DNA of 12,131 bases from Clostridiales bacterium. Lineage in GTDB: Bacteria; Bacillota; Clostridia; Oscillospirales; Ruminococcaceae. Positions within the stretch are counted from its first letter, which is position 1; every line of letters begins with the position of its first letter. Under the pieces are notes generated by a model. That model saw only the letters and a list, made by a program, of their open reading frames with translations. It did no database searches and was not told the origin of the DNA. The stretch is taken from NCBI GenBank assembly GCA_029007575.1, contig JAQXIB010000053.1, forward strand, positions 1 through 12,131, given 5' to 3'. Made by a program: the position numbers and the translations under genes. This document shows positions 6,820 through 12,131 of the stretch, piece by piece.

Positions 6820-7883
6820 AAAAAATAATATCGATGGGCTTGGTTTTGACAATGCTGTTGGCGCTGTCAGTTTCCTTTACAAGCTGTAAAAAATATGCGG
6901 GAGAGGTCAACGTATATAACTGGGGCGAGTATATTCCCAAAGGGGAAGACGGCTCCATGGATGTTTTAAAAGAGTTTGAAGAGCGGTATAATATCAAAGT
7001 GAACTATAAAGAATTTGACAGCAATGAAACGCTTTACGCGGAATTAAAGCCGGGCAATACCAGCTATGATGTTGTGATTCCCTCTGATTATATGATTTCC
7101 AGAATGATCGAGGAGGATATGCTCGAGAAGATCAATTTTGAGAATGTGCCGAATTACAGCAAGATTATGGAGGATTACAAAAAATCCGAATATGATCCTA
7201 CCGGAGAATACTCGGTACCTTATTCTTGGGGAACGGTCGGCATTATCTATAATAAAACCATGGTAAAAGAAACCGTTGACAGTTGGGATATTCTATGGGA
7301 TCAGAAATATAAAGGAAATATTTTAATGTTTGATAATTCCCGTGACGCATTCGGTATTGCGTTGCAAAAGCTGGGATATTCGCAAAACACCACCGATGAA
7401 AAAAAATTGGAAGAAGCCGCGGCGGCATTAAAAGAGCAGAAACCGTTGGTGCAGGCTTATGTTATGGACCAGATTTTTGATAAAATGGGGAACGGGGAGG
7501 CCGCCTTGGCTCCGTATTATGCCGGAGACGCCATTACGATGATGGAGGAAAATCCGGATCTCGGCTATGCGGTTCCGAAAGAGGGAACCAATCGTTTCGT
7601 GGATGCGATGGTGATTCCGAAGGGGGCGCCGAACAAAGAAAATGCCGAAAAATTTATTAATTTTATCTGTGAAACTGATGTTGCTAAGGAAATTGTAGAA
7701 TATATCGGTTATTCTACGCCGCATCAGGAAGCCTACGAACAGTTGGACGATGAAATCAAAAACAATCCGATTGCTTATCCTTCTGCGGATGTTTTGGCAA
7801 ACACCGAATTTTTTATCAATCTGCCTGCTGAAATCAATAAAAAGATCCAAGATTTATGGGTAGAGATCAAAACTGCTAAATAA
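6816..7883 (+). CDS. potD: spermidine/putrescine-binding lipoprotein
   Basis: Extracytoplasmic receptor that captures polyamine and delivers it to PotB-PotC; 355 residues. A lipoprotein signal peptide is visible: M-K-K, a hydrophobic core, then F-T-S-C with Cys24 as the lipidated residue, so the protein is anchored to the outer face of the membrane. The mature part begins V-N-V-Y-N-W-G-E-Y-I, the PotD/PotF signature. By alignment from memory to E. coli PotD, likely ligand residues are Trp36, Tyr39, Tyr92, Asp173, Tyr235 (Trp in E. coli) and Asp263. Two aromatic positions thus differ, so spermidine versus putrescine preference cannot be read from sequence. The gene overlaps potC by four bases and is followed by a strong terminator. 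Confidence 0.95.
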   Translation: MKKIISMGLVLTMLLALSVSFTSCKKYAGEVNVYNWGEYIPKGEDGSMDVLKEFEERYNIKVNYKEFDSNETLYAELKPGNTSYDVVIPSDYMISRMIEEDMLEKINFENVPNYSKIMEDYKKSEYDPTGEYSVPYSWGTVGIIYNKTMVKETVDSWDILWDQKYKGNILMFDNSRDAFGIALQKLGYSQNTTDEKKLEEAAAALKEQKPLVQAYVMDQIFDKMGNGEAALAPYYAGDAITMMEENPDLGYAVPKEGTNRFVDAMVIPKGAPNKENAEKFINFICETDVAKEIVEYIGYSTPHQEAYEQLDDEIKNNPIAYPSADVLANTEFFINLPAEINKKIQDLWVEIKTAK

Positions 7884-7905
7884 ATGATTATTTCAAAATA
7901 ATGCG

Positions 7906-7950
7906 ATATCCCTTATTGCAGAAAAAGTCATTGTCTGCAATAAGGGATAT
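7906..7950 (+). terminator. intrinsic terminator of the pot operon
   Basis: A perfect 17-bp stem, ATATCCCTTATTGCAGA (7906-7922) with its complement (7934-7950), has an 11-nt loop and is followed by ATTTTAT. It begins 23 bases after the potD stop. Confidence 0.85.
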
Positions 7951-7955
7951 ATTTT

Positions 7956-8113
7956 ATACTAAAATCTAATTGAAAGCTTTAATCGATTTCCGAGGATGCA
8001 TTGTGTCAGAAAAGGCAGACGACGCCGCTGGGCTGACGCCCAGCAAGGAGGATAACGCTTTCTGGCGCAATTCAGACCGGAAAGAATGAAAGTATTTCAT
8101 TAGATTTTAGTAT
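7956..8113. repeat. 158-bp nested inverted-repeat element, MITE-like or structured RNA
   Basis: Four helices nest in register. The outer arms ATACTAAAATCTAAT (7956-7970) and the exact complement (8099-8113) are 15 bp. Inside are TTTCCG (7987-7992) with CGGAAA (8078-8083), then ATTGTGTCAGAAA (8000-8012) with TTTCTGGCGCAAT (8059-8071; 13 pairs, two of them G-U), then GCTGGGC (8027-8033) with GCCCAGC (8038-8044) around the tetraloop TGAC. The two wobble pairs in the third helix suggest a structure read as RNA. The perfect outer arms with TA at each border would also fit a small non-autonomous transposable element. It carries no gene, and I do not recognise the family. Confidence 0.55.
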
Positions 8114-8122
8114 TAGTATGAA

Positions 8123-8153
8123 TATTTGCAGACAGGGGAGTCGTCTGCAAATA
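8123..8153 (+). other. hairpin between the inverted-repeat element and the phosphatidyltransferase gene
   Basis: TATTTGCAGAC (8123-8133) pairs perfectly with GTCTGCAAATA (8143-8153) around a 9-nt loop. No T-tract follows directly (GGTGATGTTTCC), so it is not a typical terminator. It lies upstream of the next promoter. Confidence 0.45.
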
Positions 8154-8200
8154 GGTGATGTTTCCGTATTTTTTGTAAAAATACAGGTCTTGCGGTAATA

Positions 8201-8209
8201 TGGTATAAT
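8201..8209 (+). promoter_or_regulatory. extended -10 promoter of the phosphatidyltransferase gene
   Basis: TGGTATAAT is an extended -10 (TG-N-TATAAT) with no good -35. Transcription would start near 8216, giving a leader of only ~20 nt before ATG 8236. An 8-bp-arm palindrome, GTATTTTT-TGT-AAAAATAC (8166-8184), covers the position where a -35 would sit and could be an operator. Confidence 0.55.
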
Positions 8210-8235
8210 CAAGTTAGAAAGGAATGACGCTTTCT

Positions 8236-8766
8236 ATGAAACGAATACCTGATATCATTACTTTTTTGCGTATTGCGGCGGCTGTGATGTTGTTGTTCAC
8301 AACACCGTTTTCAATCATATTTTATCTGTTATATAGCTGGTGCGGCTTCAGCGATATACTTGATGGATACCTTGCACGAAAAAAAAGGTGGAGCAGTGAT
8401 TTTGGAGCAAAATGGGATAGTTTTGCTGATATAGTCTTTGCTATCATAATGTTTATTGTATTCATACCGATTCTTGCGTGGACTCGTATCATTTTATACG
8501 GAATCGGTATTGTGATCGCCTTCAAATTGCTCTCGCTGATTATTGGGCTTGCTAAATTTCACACATTCGCATATATACATACTTATCTGAATAAAGCAAC
8601 CGGTCTGATTCTGTTTAGTTTTCCGTTTTTGTATCCGATTTTAGATATGGGAATATTAGCGGCTGTATTATGGGTAACAGCTATTATCTCAGCAACAGAA
8701 GAATGCTTGATTTTAATCACTTCAACAACCTGGGACAGCAACAGAAAGAGTTTATGGAAAAAATAA
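8236..8766 (+). CDS. CDP-alcohol phosphatidyltransferase family membrane protein
   Basis: Enzymes of this family transfer a phosphatidyl group from CDP-diacylglycerol to an alcohol (glycerol-3-phosphate, serine, inositol or others) in phospholipid synthesis. The full catalytic signature D-x2-D-G-x2-A-R-x8-G-x3-D-x3-D is present at 40-65 (D40, D43, G44, R48, G57, D61, D65, counted from ATG 8236). The length, 176 residues with several membrane spans, fits PgsA-like members, but the acceptor cannot be read and the last part of the motif (G-A-K-W-D-S-F-A-D) differs from the usual PgsA form (...L-D-P-x-A-D-K), so I give no symbol. AAAGGA (8218-8223) precedes the gene. An in-frame ATG at 8224 touches it directly and is too close, so I prefer 8236. 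It appears monocistronic and convergent with amt. Confidence 0.85.
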   Translation: MKRIPDIITFLRIAAAVMLLFTTPFSIIFYLLYSWCGFSDILDGYLARKKRWSSDFGAKWDSFADIVFAIIMFIVFIPILAWTRIILYGIGIVIAFKLLSLIIGLAKFHTFAYIHTYLNKATGLILFSFPFLYPILDMGILAAVLWVTAIISATEECLILITSTTWDSNRKSLWKK

Positions 8767-8826
8767 TGTTTTCTGAATGATATATGTAGCAATAGCTTTT
8801 GGCTGAGAGTAATCATAAAAATGCAA

Positions 8827-8862
8827 CAAACAGCCTCCGGCAGCATAGCCGGAGGCTGTTTG
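8827..8862. terminator. shared terminator between convergent genes
   Basis: CAAACAGCCTCCGG (8827-8840) and CCGGAGGCTGTTTG (8849-8862) form a perfect 14-bp stem with an 8-nt loop. It lies between the phosphatidyltransferase stop (8766) and the amt stop (8921), pointing at each other. The T-rich tail is better on the minus strand (GTTTGTTGCATTTTT), so it mainly serves amt and possibly both. Confidence 0.75.
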
Positions 8863-8920
8863 CAGTAAACATTATAGGAAAGAGAGAAGATTAGCGAAAA
8901 GTGAGTAGCGTATCAGGCTT

Positions 8921-10645
8921 TTACTCTACATCTTGTAAAGCGTCATAGCCTTCTTCGCCGGTACGAACTTTGATAACATTTTCAACGTCATAGACAAAGA
9001 TCTTACCATCACCGATGTGACCGGTATAAAGAACCTTTTTGGCTGTCTCAATAACCGTTTCAACCGGCACTTTGCAAACGACGATATCGATTTTGATTTT
9101 CGGAAGCAAAGTCATGTTCAGCGGAACACCACGGTAGTACTCCATAGCGCCTTTTTGCATACCGCATCCGAGTACCTGTGTTACCGTAATACCGGAAACG
9201 CCGATATCGTTTAATGCGAGCTTCAGTTCTTCGAATTTTGTTTGCTTTGTTACAATCGTAATTTTGGTCATCTTGACATCGCTTGCAAGCGATGCGTCCT
9301 TTGCCACGCGCTCTACCGGAACTGCTTGTGTCGGAGCAACCGGAGCGGTATCTTCCATCGTATCATTCGAGGATAATAAGCCGAACGAAGTTGTGCCGAC
9401 CACCGGCGAGAAGTCTGCGTAAGCGCTGACCAAACCATGTTCTGTGCTGTCCAAGCCTTTGATTTCTTCTTCTTCAGATACCCGTAAGCCGATGGTATGC
9501 TTGAGAATCTGGAAAACAATAGTCATCGTAACTGCTACCCAAGCGATGACGGAAACAACGCCTAATGCTTGGATGCCTAAGAATTTGAAACCGCCGCCAT
9601 AGAATAATCCCAAACCAACATCAGGGTTGTTGGAGAATAAACCGACCAATAAAGTACCGACAGCACCGCACATGCCGTGAACGCCGACAGCACCGACCGG
9701 ATCGTCAACTTTCAAAATTTTATCAACAAACTCAATACCGAATACGACTACGAAACCGGCGATAATACCGATTACCGCTGCAGCCCAGGGAGCAACCGTG
9801 TCGCAGCCTGCTGTAATAGCGACCAAACCTGCCAATGTACCGTTCAAGGTCATGGATACATCCGGCTTTTTATAACGGATCCAAGTGATGATCATAACGG
9901 TCAAGGTAGCAACCGCGGCTGCAATGTTGGTCGTTGTGAAGATGAGTCCCATTGCTTCTACTGCACTGCCTTCTGCAGATACGGTAGAACCGCCGTTAAA
10001 TCCAAACCAGCAGAACCAAAGAATGAATACGCCTAATGCACCGAGCGTTAAGCTGTGACCGGGAATTGCTTTTGGCTTACCGTCTTTGCCGTATTTTCCG
10101 ATACGGGGACCGAGGATCAAAGCGCCGATGAAAGCGGCAACACCGCCGACCATATGTACTGCGGTAGAACCTGCAAAATCATGGAATCCGAGTTGTGCTA
10201 ACCAACCGCCGCCCCAGATCCAGTGACCGGATATTGGGTAAACCACTGCGCTGATTACGGCGCTGTAAATACAATAAGAAATAAACTTGGTACGTTCTGC
10301 CATGGCACCAGAAACGATGGTTGCGGCAGTCGCACAGAAGACAGTCTGGAAAATGAAGAACGCATACTTCGGAATTCCTTCCGGTAATACAGAGGTATAC
10401 GCACCTTGTGTAAACAGATCCAAACCACCGATAAACGCGCTGTTTCCTGCAAACATCAATCCAAACCCAAACAACCAGTAAATCGGTGTTCCGATACAGA
10501 AGTCCATTAGGTTTTTCATAATGATGTTACCGGCGTTTTTCGCGCGGGTAAAACCGGTTTCAACCATTGCAAAGCCGGCCTGCATAAAGAAAACCAAGGC
10601 TGCTGCAACAAGTACCCAGATGGTACTTACAGATGAAAATGACAT
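8921..10645 (-). CDS. amt: ammonium transporter fused to a C-terminal P-II signal domain
   Basis: Ammonium channel with its own nitrogen-sensor domain; 574 residues from ATG 10645. That start follows GGGAGGG at 8 bases; the earlier in-frame ATG at 10711 lies within a hairpin and has no ribosome binding site. Residues ~5-385 are the Amt domain (about eleven membrane spans), with the conserved Asp156 in H-D-F-A-G-S and the pore histidines His164 (A-V-H-M) and His323 (G-V-H-G). A cytoplasmic Amt tail (R-V-S-E-E-E-E-I-K-G-L-D, ~388-399) and a Pro/Ala/Thr-rich linker follow. Residues ~459-574 are a complete GlnK/GlnB-like domain: T-loop G-A-M-E-Y-Y-R-G, B-loop T-G-H-I-G-D-G-K, C-terminal V-I-K-V-R-T-G-E. 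The T-loop arginine that plugs AmtB in E. coli GlnK is kept (Arg505), but uridylylated Tyr51 is replaced by Leu509. Confidence 0.95.
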   Translation of the reverse strand: MSFSSVSTIWVLVAAALVFFMQAGFAMVETGFTRAKNAGNIIMKNLMDFCIGTPIYWLFGFGLMFAGNSAFIGGLDLFTQGAYTSVLPEGIPKYAFFIFQTVFCATAATIVSGAMAERTKFISYCIYSAVISAVVYPISGHWIWGGGWLAQLGFHDFAGSTAVHMVGGVAAFIGALILGPRIGKYGKDGKPKAIPGHSLTLGALGVFILWFCWFGFNGGSTVSAEGSAVEAMGLIFTTTNIAAAVATLTVMIITWIRYKKPDVSMTLNGTLAGLVAITAGCDTVAPWAAAVIGIIAGFVVVFGIEFVDKILKVDDPVGAVGVHGMCGAVGTLLVGLFSNNPDVGLGLFYGGGFKFLGIQALGVVSVIAWVAVTMTIVFQILKHTIGLRVSEEEEIKGLDSTEHGLVSAYADFSPVVGTTSFGLLSSNDTMEDTAPVAPTQAVPVERVAKDASLASDVKMTKITIVTKQTKFEELKLALNDIGVSGITVTQVLGCGMQKGAMEYYRGVPLNMTLLPKIKIDIVVCKVPVETVIETAKKVLYTGHIGDGKIFVYDVENVIKVRTGEEGYDALQDVE

Positions 10646-10682
10646 ATGAAGCCCTCCCAAAAAAAGATACTGAAAAGATAAC

Positions 10683-10720
10683 AAAAAAGGCGCTGTGAGT
10701 TTATCACTCACAGCGCCTTT
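10683..10720 (-). terminator. terminator-like hairpin in the amt leader
   Basis: AAAGGCGCTGTGAGT (10686-10700) and ACTCACAGCGCCTTT (10706-10720) form a perfect 15-bp stem with loop TTATC. On the minus strand the stem runs into six Ts and then GT, a canonical intrinsic terminator in the direction of amt. It lies downstream of the amt promoter (start near 10729) and upstream of the ribosome binding site (~10655), so amt transcripts must read through it. Confidence 0.7.
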
Positions 10721-10735
10721 GCTGTTTATGTGCTT

Positions 10736-10764
10736 AGTATATACCTGCTTTTATTATTTGTCAA
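10736..10764 (-). promoter_or_regulatory. amt promoter
   Basis: -35 TTGACA (10759-10764) and -10 TATACT (10736-10741) are 17 bp apart on the minus strand. A run of A/T just upstream (10768-10792) could act as an UP element. The expected start is near 10729, about ten bases before the first arm of the leader hairpin. Confidence 0.8.
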
Positions 10765-10837
10765 TGCTTTTTTTAAAAAAAATATATATGTTTTTCATTT
10801 ACTTAAATTATCAATGAATAATAGACAAAATACAACA

Positions 10838-10875
10838 AATCGTATTTCAAAAAATATATTTCTTGAAATACGATT
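10838..10875. other. 13-bp inverted repeat upstream of the amt promoter
   Basis: AATCGTATTTCAA (10838-10850) and TTGAAATACGATT (10863-10875) are exact complements around a 12-nt A/T loop. It lies ~65 bases after the BofA-like stop and ~75 bases upstream of the amt -35. It could be a weak terminator for the upstream operon or a regulator site; no clean T-tract follows. Confidence 0.5.
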
Positions 10876-10941
10876 GGAACAAAATATTCTTAAAGATATT
10901 GTGTGTCATGTGCAGAGAAATGATGATACGGCGAATTTATT

Positions 10942-11199
10942 TTACAGAATTTGTAAAACGGACAGAGCAATTACTCCGGGTATGCCCAATGCCGCCGATG
11001 TCCACAATGTGAAAAGATTTAGCGGCAGAATAATACCCGCTGTTAGAAACAGCATTTTTGCTCCAATGAAACTGCATATGCCGGAGATACTTCCGAATAA
11101 AGCGCTTTTGACCGGATGTTTCTGTTTTGCGTAAAAAAACAGCATAACCATTGTAATACAACATAAAATAACGAGGATGATGATTTCTCCTGATTTCAT
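10942..11199 (-). CDS. BofA-like small membrane protein (pro-sigma-K processing inhibitor family)
   Basis: 85 residues, about the size of B. subtilis BofA (87). There are two hydrophobic segments (roughly 5-22 and 38-60) and the family-type C-terminal block P-L-N-L-F-T-L (59-65) followed by L-G-I-P-G-V (71-76). In B. subtilis, BofA holds the SpoIVFB protease inactive in the outer forespore membrane until engulfment is complete. Whether this protein does so depends on the host forming spores, which the window does not show. The start at 11199 follows GGAGG at good spacing. It is downstream of a YaaL-like gene with a 29-base gap, the same pairing as yaaL-bofA in Bacillus, which supports the call. 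An overlapping frame (10937-11218) lacks these features. Confidence 0.8.
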   Translation of the reverse strand: MKSGEIIILVILCCITMVMLFFYAKQKHPVKSALFGSISGICSFIGAKMLFLTAGIILPLNLFTLWTSAALGIPGVIALSVLQIL

Positions 11200-11228
11200 A
11201 TCGTTGTACCTCCGTCACTGGATGGCAA

Positions 11229-11510
11229 TTAGTTTTGGATCAGTGTTTCAAATTGTAAATGGTTGACATTTTGGCTTTTAGCTTTTTTAATCAAATAGCG
11301 ATATCTTGCTTCCAACGCTTCCATTTCAAAGATGCAGGATTCCGTTAAATCAAAATCAGTATATAAATCAAACCGGTTTTGTACATTACGCAGTTGCTCT
11401 TTGACAGTGTTGATTTCTGTGATCACATCATCTTTTTTTACAACTGCGGATTTGCTTTTTGTTTTTGTAGCGTAAATGGGTTTTAAAAAGGTTTGCAAGA
11501 TTCCTTCCAT
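11229..11510 (-). CDS. DUF2508 (YaaL-like) protein
   Basis: 93 residues, cytoplasmic, function unknown. The C-terminal half carries the DUF2508-like pattern: a predicted helix I-N-T-V-K-E-Q-L-R-N-V (33-43), then L-T-E-S-C-I-F-E-M-E-A-L-E-A-R-Y-R-Y-L-I-K-K-A-K (55-78), close to the family's D-x-A-I-Y-x-x-x-A-x-x-R-Y-x-Y-L-x-x-x-A-K. The start at 11510 is preceded by AAAGGAGA at 11 bases. It is the first gene of a two-gene operon with the BofA-like gene. In Bacillus the pair follows recR; here a promoter of its own (11691-11719) lies upstream and no recR is seen. Confidence 0.8.
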   Translation of the reverse strand: MEGILQTFLKPIYATKTKSKSAVVKKDDVITEINTVKEQLRNVQNRFDLYTDFDLTESCIFEMEALEARYRYLIKKAKSQNVNHLQFETLIQN

Positions 11511-11513
11511 AGG

Positions 11514-11579
11514 TCAACACTCTCCTTTGCGCAAATATAATAGCGTAAAAGATCTTTGGCATTGCAGTGACATCATCAT
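11514..11579 (-). CDS. possible 21-residue leader peptide before the YaaL-like gene
   Basis: An ATG-ATG-ATG start at 11579 follows AAAGGA at 6 bases and reads M-M-M-S-L-Q-C-Q-R-S-F-T-L-L-Y-L-R-K-G-E-C, with a TGA three bases before the YaaL-like ATG. The Shine-Dalgarno of that gene lies inside this frame, so translation of the two could be coupled. The product is basic with two cysteines. I do not recognise it, and such short frames arise by chance. Confidence 0.3.
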   Translation of the reverse strand: MMMSLQCQRSFTLLYLRKGEC

Positions 11580-11690
11580 ATGAATCCTTTCTTTCCTTTT
11601 GCCCGCCTGCTTGAAAAGCAAAAGAGCAAAACAGAAGGGGAACTCCCCCTATTAAAATTCTATGTAGTAAGGATTGGCAAATATACAATA

Positions 11691-11719
11691 ATTATACAAT
11701 TGGCTGAGATTTATTTCAA
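11691..11719 (-). promoter_or_regulatory. promoter of the YaaL-like / BofA-like operon
   Basis: -35 TTGAAA (11714-11719) and -10 TATAAT (11691-11696) are 17 bp apart on the minus strand. Transcription would start near 11684, leaving a ~175-nt leader with a short G-rich hairpin and the 21-codon frame above. It resembles a vegetative sigma-A promoter rather than a sporulation one. Confidence 0.75.
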
Positions 11720-11824
11720 AAGCAAAGGTTATTTTTACGGTACGCGGAACATAATAATTTTATACTGATATTTTCGTTTTTGCCTCTATAAAATCAATCA
11801 GATCACTGCAAAAGGAGGATCTAT

Positions 11825-11989
11825 ATGATTACTTACAAAAAAGTAATGAAACGTTATTGTCCATCACGGGAACATAATGTTGAAATTGAAATATCACGCC
11901 ATCAGGACGGGCGAATTACCGAAAAATGCTTGCAGAAAAGCTGTGAAGTGCAAAAATGCAAAGTTTGCGGAAGCAATCATTTGTATTAA
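11825..11989 (+). CDS. 54-residue cysteine-rich protein, zinc-ribbon-like
   Basis: The start at ATG 11825 follows AAAAGGAGGA at 6 bases, an excellent ribosome binding site, and the frame ends in TAA at 11987-11989. The product begins M-I-T-Y-K-K-V-M-K-R-Y-C-P-S and ends C-K-V-C-G-S-N-H-L-Y. Five cysteines lie at 12, 35, 40, 45 and 48; C45-K-V-C48 plus an upstream cysteine pair could bind a metal, as in small zinc ribbons. The middle (N-V-E-I-E-I, 18-23) looks like a beta strand. Many basic residues suggest possible nucleic-acid contact. I do not recognise a named family. It appears monocistronic: a strong terminator starts within its stop codon. Confidence 0.75.
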   Translation: MITYKKVMKRYCPSREHNVEIEISRHQDGRITEKCLQKSCEVQKCKVCGSNHLY

Positions 11990-12024
11990 AACAGGCAGGA
12001 AACAATTTGTTTCCTGCCTGTTTT
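11988..12024 (+). terminator. terminator of the cysteine-rich gene
   Basis: AAAACAGGCAGGAAA (11988-12002) and TTTCCTGCCTGTTTT (12010-12024) form a perfect 15-bp stem with a 7-nt loop. The stem overlaps the TAA stop codon. The flanking A and T runs make it usable in both directions. Confidence 0.8.
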
Positions 12025-12054
12025 AGCACGTCGCACTTTTCCGACACGCTAAAA

Positions 12055-12079
12055 GGAGTTTGTGCAATACACAAACTCC
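12055..12079 (-). terminator. terminator of the gene entering from the right edge
   Basis: GGAGTTTGTG (12055-12064) and CACAAACTCC (12070-12079) pair perfectly around a 5-nt loop. On the minus strand the stem is followed by TTTTAGCG. It begins 11 bases after the stop codon of the right-edge gene. Confidence 0.65.
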
Positions 12080-12090
12080 CTAAAAACTTA

Positions 12091-12131
12091 TTATTTTGCA
12101 ATGATTTGAATATCGTTTTCATCTGCGGTGA
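12091..12131 (-). CDS. C-terminal end of an unidentified gene (partial)
   Basis: On the minus strand the frame reads T-A-D-E-N-D-I-Q-I-I-A-K then TAA at 12093-12091, followed by a hairpin terminator. The short acidic-then-hydrophobic end and the terminator make a real gene end plausible. Twelve residues are too few to name a family. Confidence 0.5.
   Translation of the reverse strand, partial: TADENDIQIIAK

Noticed and set aside
10694..10712. GlnR/TnrA-type box in the amt leader (TGTGA...TCACA)
   Set aside because: The gap between half-sites is 9 bases instead of 7, and the sequence is fully explained as part of a terminator stem.
10937..11218. 93-codon frame overlapping the BofA-like gene
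   Set aside because: It has no recognisable family and no good ribosome binding site, whereas the other frame shows BofA-type motifs and GGAGG before its start.
11580..11768. 62-codon plus-strand frame upstream of the cysteine-rich gene
   Set aside because: There is no Shine-Dalgarno, and it runs across the minus-strand promoter and leader of the YaaL-like operon.
11916..12122. 68-codon minus-strand frame at the right edge
   Set aside because: It spans two strong terminator hairpins and lies antisense to the cysteine-rich gene.
1..12131. CRISPR arrays, tRNA/rRNA genes, prophage, toxin-antitoxin or defence genes
   Set aside because: I looked for spaced direct repeats, tRNA-like cloverleaf sequence and characteristic protein motifs and saw none.

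Overview
The window looks like chromosomal DNA of an anaerobic, fermentative member of the Bacillota, most likely class Clostridia. The reasons are a full-length bifunctional AdhE under a Rex-type redox promoter, strong A/T-rich sigma-A promoters, GGAGG-type ribosome binding sites, long perfect-stem intrinsic terminators, and an adjacent pair of DUF2508/YaaL-like and BofA-like genes, which are next to each other in Bacillus subtilis and relatives. I do not name a species.

Layout, left to right. The first ~115 bases look like the end of an IS5-family insertion sequence, with the transposase start codon reading off the left edge. It has cut the 3' end of a small membrane-protein gene (minus strand, to 416) that still has its own promoter and a palindrome abutting the -35. 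Next is adhE (minus, 585-3176). Its promoter region (3249-3320) carries three 18-bp Rex-like operators, one of them filling the spacer between -35 and -10. Reading the other way, a promoter at 3526-3554 starts a ~250-nt leader and then potA-potB-potC-potD (3813-7883), a translationally coupled spermidine/putrescine ABC importer. PotA has an apparent second TOBE-like repeat. A 17-bp-stem terminator ends the operon. It is followed by an unexplained nested inverted-repeat element (7956-8113) and a small CDP-alcohol phosphatidyltransferase gene (8236-8766).

A shared hairpin terminator separates that gene from a convergent ammonium transporter gene (minus, 8921-10645). Its product is an Amt channel fused to a C-terminal P-II (GlnK/GlnB) domain that lacks the uridylylated tyrosine. 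The amt promoter (10736-10764) is followed almost at once by a terminator-like hairpin, before the start codon. Further right is a two-gene operon (minus) of a YaaL-like and a BofA-like protein with its own promoter. Then come a 54-residue cysteine-rich protein (plus) closed by a 15-bp-stem terminator, and the last 13 codons of an unidentified minus-strand gene.

Functionally this is mostly housekeeping and accessory metabolism: redox-controlled ethanol formation, polyamine uptake, phospholipid synthesis, ammonium uptake with built-in nitrogen sensing, and a sporulation-type small membrane protein. I see no CRISPR array, tRNA, rRNA, phage or defence system. The least explained parts are the two structured non-coding segments (3561-3812 and 7956-8113), the 5'-proximal amt hairpin and the insertion-sequence junction at 115/116.
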